Assembly (NCBI GenBank): GCA_015852425.1
Contig: JAAAIG010000117.1
Coordinates: 1-62,775 of the forward strand
Direction: 5' to 3'
From: Gryganskiella cystojenkinii
Lineage: Eukaryota; Mortierellomycota; Mortierellomycetes; Mortierellales; Mortierellaceae
Length of the DNA stretch: 62,775 nt
The first letter of the stretch is position 1; every line of letters begins with the position of its first letter. A model generated the notes under the pieces. That model saw only the letters and a list, made by a program, of their open reading frames with translations. It was not told where the DNA came from and searched no databases. Positions 11,175 to 19,412 of this stretch are shown one piece after another. A program made the translations under genes and the position numbers.

Positions 11175-12983
11175 ATGTCCATCAACAGAGGTCATTTCCT
11201 CAAGATCCTGTACGAGGTCATCATTTTCGAGTACATGGCCATGAACTATGCCGGCGACACCATCTCCCCCTCAGATTTAGCCGAATGTTTCGACACCGTT
11301 TGCAGCGTCTATCATGATTACAATCTCGACTACCCATGCGACAAGTACATTCGTCGACATGGGCTCGACGACGAGGATTATGTCATGTCCTTTATCGAAG
11401 ACATCGAGCCCGAACTCTTTCCAAGTTTTGCATGCTTCAAGTCCAGACCTCAGCGATACAAGGACGAACGTCGCCGGGATCCTTATTTTGACAAAGATGA
11501 CTGGGACTGTTATGAGCGGGATGCCTATGAGAGTAGCATCAGCAGTAGTCAAGAAACCGATAGCGACGCGGAATCCGACGAGACTGAATACAGTTATGCG
11601 GGGTACGAGGTCATCAGTGATTCCTACTATGGCGAACCTGGGGTCACCCTGCCGAGGTGGAACAACAGCGCTATCCAGGATTTTCTGTGGTCATACACCA
11701 ACCTGGTTCCACTTCATTACATGAACGATATCTCGGTCCTGATTTATGAGCTTCGAGACCGACTCTGGCATGATCGTGGTTCGGGTGGAACCTGGTCTGA
11801 CGTCCACGACGACCTGTGTGGAGTCACCAAATTCACTCGAGAGCGTAGTGAGGAGAAACTAGGGATCCCGACCCAACAAGAGCAACAACGACAGTACCTG
11901 GCGCAGCAACGCCGTGCTGCAGAAGAAGCTGAGCAGGAAAGGATTCGCCAAGAACAAGAGCAAGAACGCATCCGCAAGGAACAAGAACGAATCCGAAAAC
12001 AACAACAGGACGGCAACAACAAAATCGAGACCTACCTGCAAAACCTCGTGAAATCGACCAAGGCCACCCCAACTCGTGAGGAAGAAATCTGGGACCTCCG
12101 AACAAGACTCACAGGTCACATGTACGACTATTATGGGGATCGGTCGATCAAGGTCTGGCTTTTTGGATCCTATTACACAGGACTGAGCAGTCGAGACAGC
12201 GATGCGGATTTCACGGTTATCGACGAGCGAGAACGGATTGAGTCGATTCATGAACTGGCGCAGTGTCTTTGGGATATGGGTTACCAAAAAGTCGTCACCA
12301 TCGCGAATGCCCGGGTCCCAATTGTCACTTTTTACGATCCTGTTACCAAGACCGACTGCGACATCAGTATTAACCATCCTCTTGGGGAGATGAACTCGAA
12401 ACTGATCAAAACCTATTCTCAGATCGACGATCGGTTTGTGCCGCTTTGGTTTGGACTCCGTCAATTGGCCAAGAGGCATAATATCCTGTCCGGGAGTAAA
12501 GGGTACCTATCCTCGTATGCCCTAATGCTGATGATGATAACTTTTTTGCAGACAGGTTCCGCTCCGGTCCTCCCTGCGTTGCAAGATCAGCCCAATATGG
12601 TCGCCGCGACGGTCGAGGGATGGGACTGTAGTTTTGATCGGAACTGGAGCAATCAACGAAAGAACGGAACCGCCAATACAAAGACCGTCGCAGGTTTGCT
12701 CAAATCCTTTTGCCTGTACTTCGGGTATGATTTCGACTATGGGACCATGGAAGTGAACGCGCGTGTCGGCGTGCTTCGAAAACGGAACCTGGGCAGTGCT
12801 CAGAACAACAGTCAGAGACAAAAGTTGAGTCGTGCGGCCATGTCTGTGGTCGACCCGTTCGAAAGAAATCGCAACGTCGCCGCGAATTGTAATGCGAGTC
12901 GAGTCCTGCAAATTCAACATGTCTTTCAGATGGCTGGGGATGCCCTCAGTCGCGGAGACATTGACACGGCGTTCGCGCGGTAG
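11175..12983 (+). CDS. Cid1-like nucleotidyltransferase (TUTase/non-canonical poly(A) polymerase), intact
   Basis: Single-exon gene of 602 residues, likely adding U or A to RNA 3' ends (inferred from the family). Layout: a lineage-specific N-terminal domain (about 1-110, opening MSINRGHFLKILYEVIIFEY), an acidic linker, a second shared block around VLIYELRDRLWHDRGSGG, a charged Gln/Arg/Glu coiled coil (EQERIRQEQEQERIRK, about residues 240-280), then the catalytic domain. The palm has LFGS (G331-S332), the SDADF pair (D343 and D345) and the third acid in TDCDISIN (D396), so all three metal ligands are present. Next come the poly(A)-polymerase-associated helices (GYLSSYALMLMMITFLQ, PVLPALQ) and the C-terminal DPFERNRNVAANC signature. 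The ATG at 11175 is chosen over upstream 11025 because the second copy starts at the same point. Its N-terminus, 3' end and flank recur nearby. Confidence 0.85.
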   Translation: MSINRGHFLKILYEVIIFEYMAMNYAGDTISPSDLAECFDTVCSVYHDYNLDYPCDKYIRRHGLDDEDYVMSFIEDIEPELFPSFACFKSRPQRYKDERRRDPYFDKDDWDCYERDAYESSISSSQETDSDAESDETEYSYAGYEVISDSYYGEPGVTLPRWNNSAIQDFLWSYTNLVPLHYMNDISVLIYELRDRLWHDRGSGGTWSDVHDDLCGVTKFTRERSEEKLGIPTQQEQQRQYLAQQRRAAEEAEQERIRQEQEQERIRKEQERIRKQQQDGNNKIETYLQNLVKSTKATPTREEEIWDLRTRLTGHMYDYYGDRSIKVWLFGSYYTGLSSRDSDADFTVIDERERIESIHELAQCLWDMGYQKVVTIANARVPIVTFYDPVTKTDCDISINHPLGEMNSKLIKTYSQIDDRFVPLWFGLRQLAKRHNILSGSKGYLSSYALMLMMITFLQTGSAPVLPALQDQPNMVAATVEGWDCSFDRNWSNQRKNGTANTKTVAGLLKSFCLYFGYDFDYGTMEVNARVGVLRKRNLGSAQNNSQRQKLSRAAMSVVDPFERNRNVAANCNASRVLQIQHVFQMAGDALSRGDIDTAFAR

Positions 12984-13226
12984 ATTGAGAATTTGAGAAC
13001 TTCAAAGAACTTCAAAGAGTAAAATAAAGAAAAAAAACATACATATCGTTAACGTTTTTTTTTTAATTTTTTTTTTTTTGTTGTCCATGGTGCCAGATGG
13101 TTGGATTGTGTCACATTTTTGGGAAGCGCTTCGAAGAACATGAGAGAATGAGTGAAAGGTGCAACCAATTTTTTGATTTTGTTTTATGCACGCCGATTTT
13201 TTTCCCCGCCTGTTCTTTACATTGGT
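12850..13226 (+). repeat. segmental duplication, copy 1 (3' end of nucleotidyltransferase A plus flank)
   Basis: The last ~135 bp of the intact nucleotidyltransferase gene and ~240 bp after it are repeated at 16856-17168. Shared landmarks in order: GAATTGTAATGCGAGTC, CTTTCAGATGGCTGGGGATG, the doublet ACTTCAAAGAACTTCAAAGAG, a T-tract after AACG, GGTTGGATTGTGTCACATTT, and CCTGTTC(T/A)TTACATT. Copy 1 keeps the gene's reading frame and stop. The recognisable ammonium-transporter sequence begins within a few bases of the point where homology ends. Confidence 0.8.
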
Positions 13227-14407
13227 CAGTGGTAGCTTTGAGAACGCCTTCTTCCGTGGTGTGTTCTTGATCAACCCTCGGTCGGTAACCCCAAGCTCCC
13301 AGATTTTGTCGGTATGCTCTTCCAGTGCATGTTTGCCGCCTTGACTCCCGCACTCGCCATCGGTGCCGCTGCTGAACGTGGTCGTATCGTCCCAACTTTG
13401 GTGTTTATTTTCCTCTGATCGACTTTTGTCTACGATTTCATCATCTGCTGCTGGACCTGGAGTGCGAACGGTTGGAGCTTTTATCATGGGCGGTCTCGAT
13501 TTCGCTGGTGGTACGCCCGTTCATATTTCCTCCCGTCTTAGGCAAGCGTTCTGGTGACCAAAACGATTTCCATCCCCTTTCTATGAGCAAGGTCGTCATT
13601 GGTACCTGTTTCATTTGGTTCGGTTCGTTCGGCTTCAACGGTGGCTCTGCCCTTGCTGCCAATATGCGTGCTGCCATGGCCTGTGTTGTTACCAACCGTC
13701 GATCTCACCTGGGTCTTGCTTGGTTACCGTCACGACCGCAAGCTCTCCGTTCTTGATTTCTGCTCTGATGCCGTCGCTGGCTTGCTCGCCATCACTCCTG
13801 CTTCGGGTTTCGTCTCACCCACTTCCACTGTCGCCATCGGTTTCTTAGGCCCTGTCGTCTGCAACATGGCCGTTCGCCTGAAGCATCGCTTGAAGTACGA
13901 TGATGCCTTTGATGTCTTTGCCGTTCACGCGCTGGTGTTATTGTCGGAAGCCTTTTGACCGGTGACTTTGTTCAGGCAAAGATTACTGCGTTGAACGGTG
14001 TGACGGTCATTCCAGGTGGATGGTTGGACGGGAACTGGATTCAGGTTGGTTACCAACTCGCGGGCTCGACCGCAGGCATGGCTTGGACCTTTTTGCGCCA
14101 CTTACTTATTAATTTTAATTATCATGAACAAAATCCCCGAGCTGAAGTTACGTGTCGATGCTGCGCATGATAACTCGCGTCGGGGATATTGCCGACTTTG
14201 GACTAGTTGGACGAGTTGGCGTACTGACACTTCAGAGACAAGCACTTCAATATTGGTGATCAAACCGATGTCGAAGTCAGTGAGGTCAACTCGGGTTCAC
14301 AGGGTGTTGAGAGTTTCAACATGAAACCAAAAACCACAGCAACACAAACCACCTTCCCTTCTTCTTCGATGTGTAGTTCCTTCTCTTATCCAACCCCCTC
14401 CACGTAG
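13227..14407 (+). pseudogene. ammonium transporter (AMT/MEP type) pseudogene, 5' truncated and frameshifted
   Basis: Text from a MEP-type ammonium channel is spread across all three plus frames. Readable blocks in order: FENAFFRGVF; LPDFVGMLFQCMFAALTPAL with the following Ala/Glu/Arg block; a TGA where the family has Trp (near 13408); GGLDFAGGTPVHISS; FGSFGFNGGSALAANMRAAM; VLLGYRHDRKLSVL; ITPASGFVSP; VCNMAVRLKHRLKYDDAFDV; ITALNGVTVIPGGWLDGNW; LILIIMNKIPELKLRVDA; and a C-terminal tail with HFNIGDQTDVEV. At least five frame changes and one nonsense codon separate them, and roughly the first third of the protein is missing. It cannot make a channel. The parent gene must lie elsewhere. The end at 14407 is approximate. 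Confidence 0.85.
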
Positions 14408-15013
14408 TATCTATCCCGCTTAAATGTAACATGACCAAAATGCGTTGAATGGTCCCAGCCTATATCTTTCTCTTGGAGGCCATGCACTCGCGCTGCAAGA
14501 CTTTTTTGTATGGAGCACCACTTCGCAAATATCAAGAATCACACACAGTCGTGTCCATTCAAAGGCGTTGCAGACCATCATTCTCACTCATTATTATTCG
14601 TTACACTTATCAATAAAAAAATAGAATAGAGAGTAGAGAGTAGAGGGTGTGCGACGATACTATCTCGACAAGAACAGTGAAAAGTCAACATAGCACAAGA
14701 ACCTCTTTCACTCTTTCGCTTTACGCCCATTGTCGCGCTCTCGCCGCCCTCGGGGTATTCTCGCCTTCACTCTTTGTCCATACCGCCCGCTATTGAACCA
14801 ATTTTACGTCTCTCTCATCATGTCTTATCATCAACCTCCTCTCTTTCTCATCTACGCATCAACTTCGTCTCATCCTCTCTTCTGTCATTTTCATCTCACA
14901 CTACCGCGTTGTTCATTCCTCGTTGTTACTAGCACCGTCGTGTGACCTATCATCACTGTCCTCATTATCATCCCTGGTCACCCTGGTCACGCTTTTCTTC
15001 TTTCATTACCAAA
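14408..15013 (+). promoter_or_regulatory. upstream region of the first LRR gene
   Basis: About 600 bp without a gene. The last 300 bp are strongly pyrimidine-rich on the plus strand (TCTCTCATC, CTCTCTTTCTC, TCTTCTTTC), the leader composition shared by many genes here, and run directly into the ATG at 15014. A short AGAGTAGAGAGTAGAGAG purine run lies near 14631. No gene is visible. Confidence 0.4.
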
Positions 15014-16777
15014 ATGTTCCGAACGCATCCCCTCGATCTACATGAGATTCGCTCAATAATTGCCAGCAGCCTTGGCCCCAAAGACCTCGCGTCCTGTGCG
15101 CGTGTGAGTCAGGATTGGAACGACTCGTTTACACCGCCACTCTACCACTCTGTCGTCTTGTCAAAACATGGCCCTAGTATGGAAAATATCGCGAGAAACA
15201 AGCACCGCATACGACACCTGGAGGTTCATAAATGCGCGTATGAAATACTTTTAGGAACATTTAATCGAGATGAGGTAGTTTTTAGTGTCATGGTCAACTC
15301 GACTCTGATCACTTTGAGCTTGCGCGGCAACTCGATAGCAGATAACGGAGCTCGAGCCCTGACTAGTGCACTCAAGACCAACTCGACTCTGACCACTTTG
15401 AACTTGAAGAGCAACACGATCGGAGACAAAGGAGCTGGGGTCCTGGCTGAGGCTCTCAAGACCAACTCGACTCTGACCACTTTGAACTTGGAGAGCAACT
15501 TGATCAAAGACCGTGGAGCTCAGGCCCTGGCCGCGGCACTCAGGATTAACTCGACTCTGACCACTTTGGACTTGGAGAGCAACTCGATCGGAGACAACGG
15601 AGCTCGGGCTCTGGCTAAGGCACTCAAGACCAACTCTGCTCTGACCACTTTGAGCTTGGAGAACAACACGATTGAAGACGATGGAGCTGAAGCCCTGGGC
15701 CACGCACTCAAGACCAACTCGACTATGACCTCTTTGAACTTGCAGCAGAACGAGATCGGAGAGGACGGAGCTCAAGCCCTAGGCGAGGCACTCAAGATCA
15801 ACTCGACTCTGACCATTTTGAATTTGGAGTATAACTCGATCAAAGACCGTGGAGCTCAGGCCCTGGGCGACGCACTCAAGACCAACTCTACTCTGACCAC
15901 TTTGAGCTTGGAGAGCAACTTGATCAAAGAACGTGGAGCTCAAGCCCTGGGCGACGCACTCAAGACCAACTCGACTCTGACCACCTTGAGCTTGAAGGAT
16001 AACTCGATTGGAGGTAACGGAGCTCAAGCCCTAGCCGAGGCACTCAAGACCAACTCTGCTCTGGCCACTTTGAGCTTGGAGAGCAACTCGATTGGTGAGG
16101 ATGGAGCTCAAGCCCTGGGCGACGCACTCAAGACCAACTCGACTCTGACCACTTTGAACTTGGAGTATAGCTCGATTGGAGGCAACGGAGCTCAAGCCCT
16201 AGCTGAGGCACTCAAGACCAACTCGACTGTGACTACTTTGAGCTTGGAGAGTAACTCGATTGAAGAGGATGGAGCTCAAGCCCTGGGCGACGCACTCAAG
16301 AACAACTCGACTCTGACCACTTTGAACTTGGAGGGTAACTCGATTGGAGGCAACGGAGCTCAAGCCCTGGCCGAGGCACTCAAGACCAACTCGACTCTGA
16401 CTACTTTGAACTTGAGTAGCAACCCTATCGAGAACAACGGAGCTCAGGCGCTGGCTGAGGCACTCAAGACCAACTCGACTCTGACCACCCTGGACTTGAA
16501 GGAAATCTCGATTGGAGCCAAAGGAGCTCAGGCGCTGTCTGAGGCACTCAAAATCAACTCAACTCTGACCACTTTGGACTTGTTCTACAACTGGATCGAA
16601 GACAACGGAGCTCAAGCCCTAAGCGAGGGGCTGAAGACCAACAAGACTCTGACCACTTTGAACTTGTACGAGAATTCGATCGGACTCAACGGAGCTCTGG
16701 CTCTGGCTGAAGCACTCAAGATTAACAAGACATGCAAAATAACATATATCAATAGACAAAATGAATATGATCCATAA
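15014..16777 (+). CDS. F-box-like protein with 17 RNI-type leucine-rich repeats
   Basis: Single exon, 587 residues. The N-terminal ~90 residues resemble an F-box (LDLHEIRSIIASSLGP, then DLASCARVSQDWNDSF and PPLYHSVVLSKHG). They are followed by 17 consecutive 28-residue ribonuclease-inhibitor-type LRRs (15296-16723) with consensus NSTLTTLNLexNsIgdnGAQALaeALKT, and a 17-residue tail. F-box/LRR proteins usually present substrates to SCF ubiquitin ligases, and RNI repeats are protein-binding arcs (family knowledge). The partner is unknown. The ATG at 15014 matches the conserved start of the paralogue at 52942 (both read LDLHEIRS, ASCARVSQ, NDSFTPPLY). It sits between duplicated nucleotidyltransferase sequences. 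Very uniform repeats at DNA level suggest recent array expansion. Confidence 0.88.
   Translation: MFRTHPLDLHEIRSIIASSLGPKDLASCARVSQDWNDSFTPPLYHSVVLSKHGPSMENIARNKHRIRHLEVHKCAYEILLGTFNRDEVVFSVMVNSTLITLSLRGNSIADNGARALTSALKTNSTLTTLNLKSNTIGDKGAGVLAEALKTNSTLTTLNLESNLIKDRGAQALAAALRINSTLTTLDLESNSIGDNGARALAKALKTNSALTTLSLENNTIEDDGAEALGHALKTNSTMTSLNLQQNEIGEDGAQALGEALKINSTLTILNLEYNSIKDRGAQALGDALKTNSTLTTLSLESNLIKERGAQALGDALKTNSTLTTLSLKDNSIGGNGAQALAEALKTNSALATLSLESNSIGEDGAQALGDALKTNSTLTTLNLEYSSIGGNGAQALAEALKTNSTVTTLSLESNSIEEDGAQALGDALKNNSTLTTLNLEGNSIGGNGAQALAEALKTNSTLTTLNLSSNPIENNGAQALAEALKTNSTLTTLDLKEISIGAKGAQALSEALKINSTLTTLDLFYNWIEDNGAQALSEGLKTNKTLTTLNLYENSIGLNGALALAEALKINKTCKITYINRQNEYDP
15296..16723 (+). 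repeat. 17 tandem 84-bp repeats encoding LRRs
   Basis: Exactly 17 units of 84 bp with no frame change. Most units start AACTCGACTCTGACCACTTT and contain GGAGCTCAAGCCCTG. Variation is concentrated at the codons for residues 10-17 of each repeat, the exposed loop and helix start. Units GDALKT and AEALKT alternate from unit 8 to 13, which suggests that a two-unit (168 bp) block was the unit of amplification there. Confidence 0.9.
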
Positions 16778-16855
16778 ACGCGGTAATAAAAACGAACCAG
16801 AACCAAGGAACTAAACTAAGGGAAAACCATTAATACTAATCTTTTTATTGTATCA

Positions 16856-17168
16856 ACTCGCATTGGTCGATGCTCCGTTCGAGAGGAATCGCAGCGTGGC
16901 CGCGAATTGTAATGCGAGTCAAAGTCCTGCAGATTCAACATGTCTTTCAGATGGCTGGGGATGCCCTTGATCGCGGAGACATTGAGAAGAACTTCAAAGA
17001 ACTTCAAAGAGCAAAATGAAAGAAAAAAAAATATCGTCAACGTTTTTTTTTTGAAGTTTTTTTTGTTGTCCGTGGTGCAACATGGTTGGATTGTGTCACA
17101 TTTTTGGGAGGCGGTCTTTTGTATTTATTCGCGCCGATTTTTTTTTTCTCCACCTGTTCATTACATTC
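16856..17168 (+). pseudogene. segmental duplication, copy 2: C-terminal scrap of a nucleotidyltransferase plus 3' flank
   Basis: Matches 12850-13226 along its length. The opening GCATTGGTCGATGCTCC is identical instead to the frameshifted gene at 18956-18972; it then switches to text matching the intact gene (GAATTGTAATGCGAGTC). An extra base after GCGAGTC shifts the frame, and the 3' coding residues are lost, so it encodes nothing. The ensuing 3' flank runs straight into the leader of the second nucleotidyltransferase gene at 17250. Confidence 0.75.
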
Positions 17169-17249
17169 CGCAGCACAACACAAACACACACCTCCCTCTC
17201 CCTCTCCCTCCTCCTCCTCCTCCAAACAAGCTATCAGGCTTTCCACGCA

Positions 17250-19116
17250 ATGCAAACTGACTGGAACCAATTCATCGGGTACATTTTCGAGGTCGTTATG
17301 TTGGAGTATAAAGCAATGCACGGGAACACGATCGCGATCACCTTCGCATCCTTGACGGTCATGTTTGACGTGATCCTTCAACTCTACAGTCTTCGTGTCA
17401 TGAAGTTCCCAAGCGTTGCACATTGTATCCGCGACCAAGGTCTTTACGATGAACCAAAAAATGTTCGCAAGTTTGTCTTGAATCTCAAGCCAGAGCTAAT
17501 GCCCTTCCTCCAACCCGAGTTTCATCAACACGACGACGACGGGGACGAGCAGAGGGTACAGGGCTACATACTCCTAAACCGAGGCGTGAGAGTGCCTCTC
17601 TGTACCGCAGGTGACATGGAGAAGTTCCTGTCGAATTATTCGCGCAAGGTCTCGCCCAAATACCTGGACGAAGTCCCAGTCATCATCTATTTCTTGAGGA
17701 CGGAGCTTTGGCACGATACTGGATCGGGAGGGAAATCGACCCTGGTCCATATTGGAGATGGCGAGGAGAAAGAAGGCGAAGAAGAGAAAAAAGCGGAGGT
17801 AGAAGAAGTAGACAAGGAGAGCGATGGAGAGAACACCACAAATGGTCTCCGCGGCGTACTCGAGTTCTCGCGCAGAGGGAATGCGAAAAGGTTGGCAAGG
17901 GACGAGTCTCGTAATGAACAGGGTTCCGACCGATGTAAAGATGAAGGGAAGGATGACAACAAAGGAAAGAAAGAACGTCATGACCCTGACCAAGAGGCCA
18001 AAACGACGGATGACGAGGATCAGTATGAGGGCGAGGAATTTGGGAAAGAAAGGGATCCAAGTGACGACAATGAAACCGCGGACGAGAAAGCCGCTCGGGT
18101 GGAACAAGAACGGATCCGTCAAGAGTGGGACTCGACCAATCTGCTGGACTGGAGGATCAGCCAGTACATGAAGCGAAAGCGGCTAAGTACGAGCGAAGCG
18201 CGATGGGAGTCGCTCTCGGGTCTTTGTAATAAGTTGGAGGAGTTACTACGGACTGAGTTCAATGACCAAGCGAATCGAGGTCCAATTCTGCGGCAACGAC
18301 TTGACAGTCCTGAGTGGCAAGGAGATTGAAGTCGATTTCAATGTCTCTGACCCAAAAAAATCGATCGTATCCATTGATGCGATGGCAAGCGCGATCAGCG
18401 CAGAGGACTCCATCGCAATGAGTCTTCCCTGGGTACCAGCCGTGCGATTCTACGATCCCGATACCCTGACGAGATGCGAGATTAGTCTGAATCAACCTAG
18501 CGAACTTCGGAGCATACTTTTGAACACCTATTCTCTGATCGATCCCAACAACCGGTTCATGATTCTCTGGGCCTCGCTTCGCATGATTGCGAGCCGACAT
18601 GAGATCCTCGGCAACAGCGATTCGGATGGGTTAACACCGTATGCGCTGGCGTTGATGATGACTACGTTCTTGCAGACCCGGGTACCACCAGTCTTGCCGG
18701 TCCTTCAGGGTCTACGAGCGAAGAGGATGGAGGAGGTGTGGACGGATGACGGATGGGATGCTTCCTTTGATCGGAACTATCGTCACTACAGAACGTTTTC
18801 AAGGAACACCGAGTCCTGTGCGTCCTTGCTCAAGGGGTTCACGTACTTTTTCGGCCAACAGTTCCAATTCAAGGATTGGCAAATCGTTCCGAGCGAGTCC
18901 TTTATCGCCCAGGACAGAGTGGTCCCGTTTGCGAAGGACAGGGAGGCAAGACAAGCATTGGTCGATGCTCCAATCTGTGTCCTGGACCCGTTTGAACGTA
19001 ATCGGAACGTAGCTCGGAATTGTAGTCAAAAGATGGTGAACAAGATCCGAGACGTGATGCTTCTGGTTTACACAGCCCTTTGCGATGATGACTTGGATAC
19101 TGCTTTCAAGAGATAG
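17250..19116 (+). pseudogene. second Cid1-like nucleotidyltransferase, frameshifted and catalytically degenerate
   Basis: Paralogue of the gene at 11175. The N-terminal domain is recognisable (FIGYIFEVVMLEYKAM, then LKPELMPF), as is the second shared block (VIIYFLRTELWHDTGSGG). A longer Glu/Lys/Asp-rich linker and the short coiled coil (EQERIRQEW) follow. Around 18240-18260 the homology moves to another frame with no good intron to explain it, then continues to the stop at 19116. In the catalytic region the GS motif has become CGN and the SDADF pair has become EIEVDF (first Asp lost). The third acid is Glu (RCEISLN). The distal part is well preserved (LTPYALALMMTTFLQ, PPVLPVLQG, DPFERNRNVARNC). 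It is either a pseudogene or, if the shift is a sequencing error, a non-catalytic family member. Confidence 0.75.
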
Positions 19117-19412
19117 GACTAGTTTTTTATTTTTTTGCCCTGACGGAGCTTGAATACTAAATTTTTCAATGAAAATTGCAATGAGCGTACGTAGAAACTT
19201 AATCGCTAAAAACCTGGCTCCCCGCAGTAGCCGATAGGCCGTATTTCATGATACCATGTACGTAATGTAACAAAGAACCGTCATAGCACGTGATTAACGA
19301 TAAGCAATTCAAAACAACANNNNNNNNNTTTTTTTTTTTTTTTTTTTTTTATTTCTCTCCCCCTTTTTTCTCCCCCCCTCCCCTCCCCACCCTCACCTTT
19401 TTCATCCACATA
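19117..19412. other. spacer with assembly gap (9 N) next to a long T-tract
   Basis: N occupies 19320-19328 and is followed by a run of about 22 T and a pyrimidine-rich leader into the ARB1 start at 19413. The true length of the homopolymer, and therefore of the ARB1 promoter, is unknown. No gene was seen. Confidence 0.8.

Noticed and set aside
15251..15775. 174-codon antisense frame across the LRR array
   Set aside because: Its repeats are just the reverse reading of the 84-bp LRR units; the sense strand has the F-box-like head and conserved leucines.
18250..18330. Possible short intron repairing the frame of the second nucleotidyltransferase
   Set aside because: The only nearby GT..AG pairs have poor donors and would delete residues that align gap-free with the intact copy.
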